64,000 bases of DNA from Cycas panzhihuaensis (lineage: Eukaryota > Cycadophyta): the NCBI GenBank assembly GCA_023213395.1, contig CM041465.1, positions 168,895,741-168,959,740 of the forward strand, given 5' to 3'. Both the position numbers and the translations under genes were made by a program. Position 1 is the stretch's first letter. Each line of letters begins with the position of its first letter. This document shows positions 22,132 to 33,471 of the stretch, piece by piece. The notes beneath the pieces are model-generated. The model ran no database searches. It worked only from the letters and a program-made list of their open reading frames with translations, and was not told the origin of the DNA.

Positions 22132-24893
22132 TGTCTCCTGGCTACTGGGAATGGGTATAGACAGATCGACTCAGGTAAGCATAGGTATGCTTCTTCCTTT
22201 TCATTTTTATTATTTCTTTAGAAAGGTTGACAGAAGTATTACCTCATTGCATGACTGACTGCTTCATTTACATGATCACCGTGTATCCATTTGGCTTGAT
22301 CATGTTGCTTATCATATTGTGAGCCTATGACGACCTAGCAGGACCTACCTTTCTGCAAGGAAGGCATCCCCATGGCACTTTACGACCCTTCGCGCTACCT
22401 CCACATCACCTCAAGCCTCATTTGATTTGTATGACCCATTCATGCCCTAATTTTGAGCTCATACCATGATGTTTCTGAGACCTTTAGCCTTTGATACTAC
22501 TTTTGGCCTTGTCCACATGCCTTCTGAACTGTCCTAGCCACTTGAATAGGGGGCCCAGCCCCTCCCAAGCATGCCACATCACCTTCTAAGGCTCTCGAAA
22601 CCCAGATTACTACCATTTTGGCTTTCTAGTCCTACATTGCTATAAACTTAGCGATACCATGAAGTTTACCGTGATATCGCAAAGTTTACCGTGGTTTGAC
22701 TGTTGCAAGTTATTTTTTAAAGCTAACATGGTAATTCTCACTTTTCTCGCGGAATTGTCATATGGCCTCGCGCCCAGCTCAGCCCTATTCGCTTGTTTAG
22801 AGTTGCGATGGGTATAAATCCTAAAACCATCATTATTTTACCTCTCTTAGATCTTTCTGGCTCTCCAACTTAACTTTCTCCTATTACAGTTTTCTACTCT
22901 TTCTTCCTTCCATAGGTACATCTACAGGCCTGCGTTTCCTATAGCTCCAGTTCAGGATCTGCCTATAATGGCTCTTTTCCGTGGTGAGAAGCTCTTCTCC
23001 AGGCACTCTTAAGCATGTTTAGCACAGTTCTCTTCCACATCCGCCCTAGCAAGCATCTCCTACGACTATCCTTAGGGAAACCTCCTGTAAACCCTATATG
23101 AACTCTTCTTCTCCACTGGTTGTAGGGGAAAACTTTCCCTAGACTCAGCCCAGCAAGTACCCTAGATCCTATTTTCAAAGTTTATTATGTATTATTTTCA
23201 TATTAGACTCCTTTCCAAGGGTATTTTCTTACTTTCCTCTATTTGGCTGTAGTGGACATCGTTTCCTTTGAGTTTAGCCTTGTATCTTCAGACCTTCACC
23301 TTTTCTCTGCTAGTTTTCTTTAAGAAAGCAGTGGGAGAAGATCCATAAAGGTTGGATGAGGGTTGTAAGGCAGGATCTGTCCCACTTAGGCCTACTCCCT
23401 AAGGGCAACCCCCTTCCTACCTTTCTTCTCCTGCTCCCATGCTTCTCTTGGGTTAATTAGGAGAAGGTGAAGCTTAGGCCTGTGTTGGATTATCAGCATG
23501 TGCAACCCTTACTGCACTGATTCCAGGCCTGCACGCCTCTCTCATAAACCTCCATAGTATCCCCAACATTGCTTGGCATCCCTTAGAGATCCTAGGAAGG
23601 GTTTGTGTGAAGGATCTTTACCCATAGCAATTCTGTTACCTTGATACCTCCCCCACACCTTACTACACATCTCCCCTTATTTGTTGGCTATCATAAGTTG
23701 CTATTTGACACTACCTTGCTATACCAAAGGGCCATGTGGAGAACCTTAGTGGAGGGTTTAGCCATCCTGAGGCTTCCCTTCTCTCTTTCTTACTTGGTAT
23801 GTGCAGTTGCTTGAGGAGAGTTGAAGTTACTCGTAGCAGTTATTTCTCTAACTTAAACATAATGTTTTGACATATGTGTTACATATATTTGCATATCTAT
23901 GCATAGCTCTTCTTGCAACCCCTTCTTGGAAGGGATATGTTCTTATATGTGGAGGTTGATGTGGCTTTTTTGAGAAGGGAAAAGACGTCTAGATCTGGGT
24001 AAGCTTTGCCCTTTTTTGTCTTCACTTTATTTTGCTTCCTTTTGGTTCCACTTTCTTTTCATAAGGGGAAGGTAAGGAAGCCCTCGTCCTTCACACCGAT
24101 CTTGATCACACATCACCTGACTGGCGAGAGGGTGTGTGTTACATGTAGGTGAGGTCTTCCATCGACTGCTACACCTCCCGGGTATGCACCATCTCTCTCT
24201 CTCTTCACTTCCTCCATTTTTATTTTTGGCTTTTATTTTAAATCTATGCTTAGATTTAATAGATCACGTGAAAGTGAAAGGTTAATGATATTGGTCACTT
24301 GCATTCATATGTCGCATGTTTGTCCCGTGTAGGAAAAGGACATAGTAGGAACCCCACTCCTCTCCCTCTTCCTATCCATCCAAACATACCCTTAAATGCA
24401 TTGCATTTAGCTTTGTTTGATTGCATGCATAATACTTATTCTTCTTTTCTCTTTTGCCTTTGAGTTGTTAAAAGGAGAGCGTAGTTTCAACCCCTTTTCC
24501 TCTCTCTCTCTTAGTTCTATTTTCCTAGGCCAAATAACCAAGGGAGACCTTCTTACATCGTAGGCCCTCACATACCTCTTTCACATTTGTTTCCCTTCAT
24601 CATAGGGAAACTTCTTGAGGATTCCTCTTCTTCCCTTCTGGCCATCCAAGGGTAGGAGGACCTTCCTCTCGAGACCATCCAGGCTACCCCTTGTATTCAC
24701 TCTCTCTTCTAGATTGAGGGCTACTTTAAGGTAGTTGGGTACCATTTGTAGGTCTCGAACTCATGCTCTGGCACACGGGGCGCCCTACATAGTGCTCTCT
24801 TTGCTTATAGGTTCTCGCCCATACCTTGAATGTCAACCATTGACTACTATCACTCCTATTAAGCATAGTGAAAATCCCGTAGACAAGCATCCA
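22132..24893 (+). repeat. E3 5' LTR
   Basis: 2762 bp, TGTCTCC...GCATCCA, paired with 50111-52861. A TATA box (GGTATAAATCC) lies at 22811-22821. About 115-170 bp upstream of it is a run of AAACTT/AAGTTT half-palindromes (22641-22696). Internal CT runs occur near 24190 and 24500. Confidence 0.9.
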
Positions 24894-24925
24894 CTAGCAA
24901 CCATACTAGGGATCTTCCAGTAAGG
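24894..24925 (+). other. E3 primer binding site region
   Basis: CTAGCAACCATACTAGGGAT follows the LTR end CATCCA; it is the counterpart of the E1 and E2 sites with several transitions. Confidence 0.5.
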
Positions 24926-25063
24926 GAGCTAGTTCCTATCCTTTCTTGTTAGTACTACTACCTTTTTAGTAGTCTTCTCCACTTATCTCTTTTGTTGGGC
25001 AGCCCCCAACACATACTTTGCATCTTTTTCTTCCCTCTTCCAACATTGTGGCAAGTTTTGTAT

Positions 25064-27564
25064 ATGCTACTTCTCACGTTGCCTACGTGGTTTGCCTCCA
25101 TTATTAGAAGACCCTGCATATCATCTTCTTTCATCGTCGGATCCTGATTCAACAATAGAAGGATACCCTTCAGACTGGGCTTATCATGCCTTTACTTTGG
25201 GAGCTCATGAGTTTCTCGCATCTATTCTAGGATCCACCCAAGAGGGTGACAATCCTATTTACTATCCCGGTGATCAACATCACCCACTTAATGCCCATCC
25301 TTCTACTCATGCAGTAGAGGGTCTATCTCCTCTTGAGATTCACCACCCAGTTGGTGATTCTTTTGAGGAGTGCCCTGAGGGGTCTACTTCATTCCAGGGC
25401 TCGTCTACCTCTTACAATCATGTGGATACCCCTCCTGCCAACGTGGTTGAAGCCCTTAGCGAGTGCTTTCGGGCTGCTCATCTTCAATCACGTCCTAGAT
25501 GGTTTGAAGATGTCTTGCATGGTGGGGCATCCTCCTCATCCATGCATGTCCCACTATCTTCATCTGCATCTGTGCCTCCCATAACAAGTAACCTCTTTGT
25601 GCCTACACATTCATCCCGCTCTATCCTTACATCTACCTTAGGGATATCTATCATACCCCCTACTTCTTATCATGGTCCCAACTCTTCGAGACCCTCTTGT
25701 GGTATGTCTTTCTCCTAGCTTAAGGTTAGTATACCTTTTCCTAGTCAAAACAATATACCACTTCCTAACATGGTGCATGTATTTCCTAGTAGGCCTAGAG
25801 GTCCTACTAGCACCATACTACTAATCATGTGGGATCTGCTCCCATGTATACTCAAATCCAACCCAGTGGTCCTTCTCTTTACGTACCCCCAGGCTATGCA
25901 TCTCATCCTTGGGAGAAGGGTAAAGGAAACCATATTTCGGCTTACGGGGTGGACCCGTTACATCCATATGGGGTTGCGCCACCCACCGACGGCCCATATG
26001 GACAAAACCTGGTTCCACACCCTTCCTTTCCTCCATCCTATGTAGCTCCTTATGCTGTGCCTTTACAAGAAAACCCAACTTCCTTTTAAGGTGCTTACCC
26101 TCAAGTCCCTTTTCAGTAAGGGATATTTTCTCAAGGAGGGATGGGGCTACCACCCCCATCCGTTCCTTGTCTATTACCTCCTACATCATTTGCCGATCCT
26201 ATGGTCTAGGCAAATCCACGTCCATTCATGGATTATAAATCAACACCCTTATCTATTGAGGCATTAAGAACCAACTTACCACCTCATCCCCTCGAAGTTC
26301 CTAAGTTTGATGGAACTTTGTCACAGGATCCAGTAGAGCATGTTCGTAGTTTCTCTATGGCATGCATAGATTACTGGACCTATGATCACATACTAATGAA
26401 ATTATTTCCACGTTTCTTACAAGCTGAAGCCTTTAAATGGTTTTATCACCTACCTGCTCATTCCATTTTCTCATTCCAACAACTTGTGGATAAATTCATC
26501 AACTATTTTGATGTGGCTCATCCATTTGAAAGTGGAATGAAATCCCTTCTCTCACTTAAACAAGGTCACGATGAGACGAATCGTAACTTTGTGTGGTGAT
26601 TTCATGACCTCCTATATTCCACTAAGGCTACTTTGTTGAGGAATTGAAGAGGGATATCTTTATTAATGCACTTTACTCAGAAGTCCATGTGGAAGTCCTT
26701 AAGATGGGGGCAACCACATGTGATTCTGCCATCACAAAGTGTTTAGTGCTTAAGGCTATTGAGATCCAGGCCAGACTCAAAAAGACTCTTAAGCCCTCAT
26801 AATGTCGTGAGGCACCACCCCCAAACTAAAGAAACTAAACCACAATAATCCACTAGGTCTTCTTCTCATCTAACTGAGAAGACCCTAGACCCACTCACTT
26901 CTGCCATACGTTCATTCGAACATACGATAAAGGAACTTAAACTGCAAGTACCTTCATCACCCACTTCCAACAAATAAATCTAACAAGCTACTCAATCTGC
27001 TCCTCTTAAGGGTGGTAATACCCAATCCTCTCAAGCAAGGAAGCCAGATTCCTCGCTTGAGAAGAAGTGGTGTTTCGTTCATGGGGAGTGTTTCCATGAC
27101 AACTCATGTTGTAGGGCTCAACATCCTAGGGATGCCCCACAACGTGACTCATCTCCTAAACGGGCCCCAAGGCCTAACCTAGACCAATCGGTCCATAAGG
27201 ATCTATTCCCCAAGCATGGGGAGTGCAATCGTAATGCTCAACCTAAAAATAATTGGAACTAGGGAAGATCTTTGAATTCCCATCCTTCAGATGACAAAGG
27301 GAAGGGCACCTAGGATTCGTCTTCTTCCTCGCGTTCCCCTGACCGTCGTACTCCCTCACCTTCACAGTCCCAGAATAAGGGAAAGAAGGCGATCCATATG
27401 CTTAAGGCCACCCCCTTATATGCCTTAACTCGGTCTCAAGCCACTAAAGAGGCAACCAACACCTCTTCTTCTACTTCACACTGTAATCCTCTTCCAGAAA
27501 CCTCCCTTCCAGAAGTCCCATTACTTCCCAAGACTATTCCTATTGGTCCATGTCACTACGATCT
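25064..27564 (+). pseudogene. E3 gag
   Basis: Aligns with E1 and E2 gag from the ATG at 25064; one base is lost soon after, so most of the N-terminal half reads in the frame of 25092. Capsid region: VPKFDGTLSQDPVEHVRSF near 26300-26355, FKWFYHLPAHSIFSFQQLV near 26430-26490, and ESGMKSLLSLKQGHDETNR near 26531-26585. The Cys/His motif (CFVHGECFHDNSCCR) lies near 27072-27116. Many stops. At the gag/protease junction it reads YDLRRALPQ, an Arg where E1 and E2 have TGA. Confidence 0.87.
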
Positions 27565-28822
27565 CAGGAGAGCCCTTCCTCAATTCATAACGAAGGGGAA
27601 GGCCTTTTATGTCATTGACGAGCTTTATACTGTGGCCACTAGGATGTCCATCATAGATGTCTTGAGAAGTTATCCCGAATAATCGACACTCCTTTTGGAA
27701 GCTTTAGGGTTGGGTGACACGCCAATTCACGTTTTGGGTATTACCCAAATCCACGATCCCATCATTTCTTTTGACCCTAAAGACCTTCCCCCCGCTTATG
27801 AAAGGGAACTCCAAAGGAACTTCCCTTTCACCATCATTATTGACATACCAGACTGTACCTTATGTAGGACCGTTGTCGACAATGGTTCTTCTGTTAATGT
27901 CATGCCCTTATGCGTTATGTAAGAGCTTAGCATTTCTGCCTTAGAACCTATTCCATGGCGATGGCAAGGCTACGACAATAGCGAAAGGACTCCATTGGGA
28001 TCTGTTTCAATCCCGCTTGCTCTCGAGGGTAAGACTGTCCTTGTCGACATTGTAGTCCTTGATGTAGACATTGACTACAATCTTCTCTTAGGTCGACCAT
28101 AGCTTGATCAGATAGGAGTCATGTGTTTGACCTGCTGGGGGCAACTTAAGTTTATCCACAATGGATGAATGAGGGTTATTTCCTGCAAACACCCACCTAT
28201 TAAACAAACTCGTCCTACCAACCAAGCAAGCCATGGTCATACAAAGGGGGATAAAGGCCCTCCTACTCATGCCTCGGCTTGCTCCATCGGCATACCTGAT
28301 TCATCCCACCTTGAAGAAGATCTTGTATCTTCTTCCTCTAGCCTTACTTTCTTTGCTCCTATTGGTGTCAGGAGCTACAGGTACCTTGTCTTGTTCAGTG
28401 ATGATGAGTCCCATGGCAAGGATGAGGACTTTCCTCACCCTATCTCCTTCCTCCGCACTAGTAGGAGGTACCCTTCCTATTCTAGGTTCTAACCTAGAAC
28501 TCCTCTTGTTAGAGAGACTAGCCACCCTCTTGTGTCATATGCCATTGCATGCATTAACCTACAGGTCCTTGATTCTTCCTCTCCATCACCCCCTGCAGGT
28601 GATGGCCTCGAGGAACTTCCTTTTGCTCCTTATGAGGAGCCCCTTCTTGACTCTCCCTTAGAGTCTTTTGGGGATGTTGGACAACCTACTGACCAGCATA
28701 GCTCTGTTGCTCCTACTTCCTCCAACGCCTCATCTATTTGAAGTAAGGTCATCCATAGAGTGGATTACTTTGAAGATGATGAGACTCTACTTGAGCACTT
28801 AGTGGACTTCGCGCCTAACCTA
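27565..28822 (+). pseudogene. E3 aspartic protease and spacer, up to a deletion junction
   Basis: DELYTVATRMSIIDVLRSYPE near 27618-27680, the retropepsin site TVVDNGSSVNVMPL near 27870-27910, and IDYNLLLGRP near 28071-28100. The acidic spacer ends at FAPNL near 28822. There the sequence jumps to integrase residues VEIPSL. Relative to E1 this removes roughly 2.5 kb (RT, RNase H, integrase core). Confidence 0.85.
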
Positions 28823-29194
28823 GTCGAGATCCCCTCTCTATGAGTTTTCCTTCGAGGTCTCATCGATGAGGAGTCAATCTGTCAAGCTCGCCTCTTGGAC
28901 CTCGAGTCCTTAGATGAGAGATGTTTAGCCACTTCCCAGGCTAACCTCGCATCCAAGGCCCACTCGCAAAGGACCTACGATAAATACCTTCATTCTTGTC
29001 CTTTGTATCTTGGGGACCATGTCCTCAAATTGGAGTATCTCCATGATCGCTTGACTAAATTCAGACCCAAATAGGTTGGTCCCTTTGTCGTTCTCAAGAG
29101 CCTCGATAACAACATCTATAGGATCGCCACTCTAGAGGGCCTTGAGTTTGAGAAAGCTGTTAATGAGAAATTCCTCAAAAAATTCTACACATGA
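28823..29194 (+). pseudogene. E3 integrase C-terminal remnant
   Basis: Starts at EIPSL, then GLIDEESICQARLLDLESLD and KLEYLHDRLTKFRPK with a stop in place of Trp. It ends FLKKFYT-stop at 29194. No catalytic residues of integrase remain. The protease frame is not continued cleanly across the junction. Confidence 0.85.
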
Positions 29195-29911
29195 CTTTGT
29201 TGTTGCATTTTCTATGCTCTGAAATAAACCTAAACTACCATCTTAAGCTTGTTCCCATTCCTCCTAGCCACGGGTGGAATGATGGCTTTGGGTGGCCTTC
29301 TTGTCTCTTTTTGGTTCCCCCGTAGAACCCTTCTTCCTATCTCCTTGGGACCTTGTCCTCCTATTTGGGCATCCCCTAATTAGGATAACATTTTAGAGTA
29401 TCATCACTCCTGTCCTTTTGGCGTTTCCATTGCATATCCCGCTATGCTCCCATATGGACGTGCGTGTTGCCTTATTTCGTAGCCCTACATATACCTATCA
29501 CCTCTACTCATGGTGATTGTGTGTGCTCCTGTTAGGAACATGGCCCCACATGAAAGGAAATGTGCATAACTTGAATAAATATCATAATACAAAACTCATA
29601 TAATAATCAGCTCAAAGCACTCCTCGTGCATCTGTGCACCCTCATACACACACATAAATATGTAAATAGAAACATATATATCATCCATCACATATTATGA
29701 TATACATCATCACACATCAATTGGGGTATCGATCACCTCGTCTATATACATAAAAATCATCATGTGTCATATCATACAAGTGGTATGGTACATCATCTGT
29801 GGGAAGTTGATGTCCCTACAGGGAGAGTATAATCATGTGACTACATATGGTGATTCTCTGGAGGTCTGTGCTTTCCCCTGTCTAGAACAAAAACTCATAT
29901 ATACTATCCTA
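29195..29911. other. E3 convergent spacer between integrase end and antisense gene
   Basis: About 700 bp equivalent to the E1 7629-8289 spacer; no gene recognised. Confidence 0.5.
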
Positions 29912-31828
29912 TTATTGCCCTGCCCTTGGGGCATCATCTCCTGGTTGATGCAATCTCTCTCTTAGGGACCATATCTCTCCGAGACTCATTCATAGTCTTC
30001 GCAAGCCTCCTGCCTCGCTCTCTTCATCTCGTGGCCTCCTAAGGGTCGTTGCCATCATGTGGGTCTATGTCCTACTCCACACCAACCTCGATGCCACCTC
30101 ATCCGCCAATCGATCGTATCAACTTGAATACAATTCTGCTCCATCTCCATGATGTGGAGCCTCATCTCCCTCCCTTTGAGGCTCTCCTCCATCACTGCTT
30201 GTTGGATATGACCCCCCATATCCCCTTTGGCCCCACCTTGAGCCTCCAGTACCTATACTTGAGTCTGTACAGCATCCCTCTCAGCTCAGGTGGTGTCCAT
30301 CTCTACCTCCTGTTGTCCCGCACATACCTCGTGCTCTTGGGACTCTGCAATCCATATGTCTTTCACCCTTATCAATGGGGTGAATGTTGCTGTGTGGCTG
30401 CCTGCCGATCTGGGCTCATCACCTGCATGGATGGGAGGCTGCCCCTCTGTGTAGGCTTGAGGGAATATCTATTGGACTACTTCCTCCACCAGTCTTTGGA
30501 TATCTCCTATACCTGTAATCCAACATCATGTATCAATACATGTCCATACGCACATCAAATCAAAATCAAATTATATATATCTAGCAATTAAACGATGATA
30601 TGAGAAGGTCGTGTCTCACTTGGTGTGGTTGTCAGCTCCTCAACTTGGGTGACTGCCTCTGCCTCAGGCACTCCACCAGCTGTAGGTACCTCCTCCTCCT
30701 CCTCCTCAGGTAACTCCTCTACCACTACCTCAGCAACTAGGGCTTCCCTCCTCTCCGCAGCCAGTGCAGCTATCTCTCCGGACCTCTTGACAATCTACAG
30801 CCTGCAGGCCCATGTCACTGGACCCCTGCCCTCCTCTGCATCTCCTAACGGGCCTGCCTCCTTGCCTGTAGTCCTAGATGGTCCTGCCTCTCTGCTCGCA
30901 ATACCTGATGGACCTACCTCTCTAGTAGCTCGTGATGGGATGGCCTATCACCTCTATCGCCACCCTCATCATCACCTAGGGGCACTTCTGCCTCGCCTAC
31001 CTCATCATCGCTATCCCACCTCACTGCTCGATACAGATCTATTATGTAATCTATCATGGTAAGGAGGTCTAGCAATGTGGCCTCCACCGAGTGATGGATG
31101 TGAGCCTGGTCCTCGGTCCCTCTGAACCTAGTCTACCACTTGTGTACCATCTGGGCCCACTCTAAAATAGGGTGTGGTCCCCCTATTGGTGCCACTACTC
31201 TAAAGTGGTCAAAGAGCTAGCACTGTAGTAATGTACTGTATGACAATCCACCTCTCCCTGCTGCCCGAATGGTATCTAACTGTATGACGAGGTTCACCGC
31301 TATGAGGGTAGCCCAGTCCATCCTCTCTCCTACCTTGTACTGGCATACAACATCCATCCATCTTCCTGGTATGTCCCTATAGTTCTATTTCTGGGATATC
31401 CAGAATAGAACACACAATGTGATCAACTTCCTCACACGAGGAATCCTAGACATAACCATACTCTAGAGAGGAATCCCTCACCTCTCCCACCTGTCTGAGC
31501 TTATGAAGAATGTGGCAGCCTCCCTGTATGTTGCCTCATTACTGGGTAGCGCTTCTAGTGTCACTAGTCTCCCTATCATTGGTACCCCTAGTATCCTCCC
31601 AACATCTCCTAGAGTCACTGATACGTCTCCCACTTAGGATAAGTGAAAGACATGTCTCTACCTATCCCAGTGGGACACTATGTCTACTAATAGTCTTCGG
31701 TATGATGTGTACTGGAGTGTCCTTATGACCTTCAGCAAGCCACACCTCAGTAGTATCTACCTGCCCTCCCTCGACATCATCTCCAAGAAACTAAGCATAG
31801 CCATACCAATGTTCTCATGGTTCTCCAT
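29912..31828 (-). pseudogene. E3 antisense gene: PMD-like protein with coiled coil
   Basis: Opposite to E3 gag-pol, same layout as in E1. The start ATG at 31828 (MENHENIGMAMLSFLEM) lies ten codons upstream of the E1/E2 start and directly after the intron acceptor. PMD motifs: LLVDIVSHWDR near 31660-31695, GRILGVPMIGR near 31575-31605, and GRGGLSYSTLLQC near 31218-31256. It has an acidic tract, then exon 2 with DIQRLVEEVVQ and a shorter coiled coil, ending GQ-TAA at 29912. Stops are numerous. At the place of the TGA shared by E1 and E2 it has CGA. The oldest of the three copies, it shows that the gene predates the E1/E2 split. Confidence 0.68.
30513..30619 (-). other. Coding intron of E3 antisense gene (107 bp)
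   Basis: Minus strand ACCAA|GTGAGACACG ... GGATTACAG|GTATAGGAGA; same place as the 111-bp introns of E1 and E2. Confidence 0.72.
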
Positions 31829-33056
31829 TGTGACCACAACCTGCAAAATGCCATGCAACAAGTCATAACTCTGATATATCCTCACCCCCCATCCTCTGGA
31901 TGGTCTCTCAGCCCTAGTTGATTGAGATTTGGGGACCCCTAGGCCCCCATCCTCTTTTTTCAGCTAGTTTGTCTTCACACTGTGCCAAACTTCATGGTAT
32001 CATGGAGTTTGGCCTAGGTCCCAAGGTGATTAGGGCCCCGCAGTAAAGATCATGGCACCACGATCTTTGCCATGATATAAGCATCACACCCCCAAAAGGA
32101 GGAGTTTTCTGCCCAAAAAAATTAAAAAAATTTCCCCCATGGACCACAATTAGGCCCACTGGGACCAAGGCTACCTAATGCCTCAGTCTCACCTCTCTCT
32201 GGGTCCAATATAGACCCCTAGAGATCTTTTTTCACCCATATGGGGCCAAAAACTACATATAAAAATAATAAAAAGTATTAAAACTTCAAATTGTAAGATG
32301 GGACATGGTTTCGAAGATCCACTCACTGGATCTAGTCGTGCGATCGCCATCTTGTGTCTGCGGTCCCGACGGTTGTCTCCTGGCCTCGATCCAACAGTCA
32401 AATATTTCCCAATGTGTCCCTGAGGTCAAGTGGCACTTCCCTGCATAAGGAAAGGGCTTTAGATTCATTCGAGAGCCTGTGAAAATAAATTATGTTTTCA
32501 CCGATTTTCCTTATATAAGTAGGGGCCCCGATGGGCACTGTCTCCATTTTGACTCTTGTGATAGCCCTTTAGATCATTTTTCATCCCCAATCATCATTTC
32601 CTTCTGGCCTTATTTCCAGTTGTGCCTCCACAGCCTTCATTTTTGCCCATTCCTTCAGATGCATTCATGGCGCTTCATCGATGCATTTTCGCAGGGCCCT
32701 TCTATCTCGTTTTGTGTGTCGCTCCTATGCATGCCTGAGTTTATACTCGTTTGGCTTGTTTTGCCATCCTGGACTCGTTTTTGTAGCCTGTTCCTACCCT
32801 TAGGATTTCCAAGGAGAATGCTCCCTCTATCTGGAGTCATTCTTTACTTTCTTCAGTAACCGTTGGTATCCCAGGGTGCCCTTTTGCAGCCTACTCTCAC
32901 CGAGTGGTCAGATAGCCTGCTCCTATCCTTGGGTAGCCTCATTGCTAGGTCTCCTTACCCTTTATGGCCATTTATTTCTTGCCATACGAGCCTCTTTTAC
33001 CTTGAATCCTACATTATTATACTTTTTTCACTGAGACATCTCTTTTTATCATCCAT
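31829..33056. promoter_or_regulatory. E3 leader and divergent promoter region of the antisense gene
   Basis: Contains, on the minus strand, the hairpin array (31984-32068), the conserved intron donor CCAGTGAGTGG near 32330 and the TATA box at 32509-32517. The stretch from there to aRNH at 33057 has no gene and corresponds to the divergent interval of E1 and E2. Confidence 0.5.
31984..32068 (-). repeat. Hairpin array in the E3 antisense leader
   Basis: The H3 equivalent at 31984-32013 has halves GCCAAACTTCATGGT and ATCATGGAGTTTGGC. The H1 equivalent at 32044-32068 has AAAGATC arms (AAAGATC...GATCTTT on the minus strand). H2 between them is weak. Arms differ from E1/E2 on both sides of the stems. 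Confidence 0.6.
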
Positions 33057-33471
33057 GACTCTCTTCATCTTTATCGATGGCGAAAGCCACGGTAATCCTG
33101 GACCTTCTGTCGCCACATGGATTCTTTGTGGCCCTTCCGAAAATGATTTTCTACATTCTAGAATCTTCCTCCTTAAGGCCACCGATAATGAAGCTGAGTA
33201 CATGGCCATTATTGAAGCCCTCATTGATGCACTTTGTTTCCATCATGGATCTATTATTCTTCTTTACAACTCCCAAGTGGTGGTGTCCTATCTCACCCAG
33301 GTTTACCAAGTGTGATGCCCTCACTTGAGAGCCCTCACTTCGACCGCTAGATCCCTGATGGCTAATTTCCAGTTTGTCAACATTAGACATATCGCTTGGG
33401 CCCTCAACGTTGAGGCAGACAGCCTCGTTTGCCTCATCCTTGAGCGTTGCCTTCCTCTCCTTGTTGACCAC
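33057..33471 (+). pseudogene. E3 second RNase H (aRNH), cut by E2
   Basis: MTLFIFIDGESHGNPGPS (first Asp; second Gly of the turn is Glu), ATDNEAEYMA (Glu), LYNSQVVVSYL (Asp of DSQ is Asn), and ALNVEADSLVCLI. E2 is inserted in the Asp-His codons of LLVDHP, so only two codons (CCC TGA) remain beyond it at 49682-49687. Two active-site positions are altered. Confidence 0.78.

Noticed and set aside
22132-24893. E3 LTR first read as unrelated to the E1/E2 LTRs
   Set aside because: Reverse-complement comparison shows the same LTR start, TATA position and primer-site region, so it is one family.
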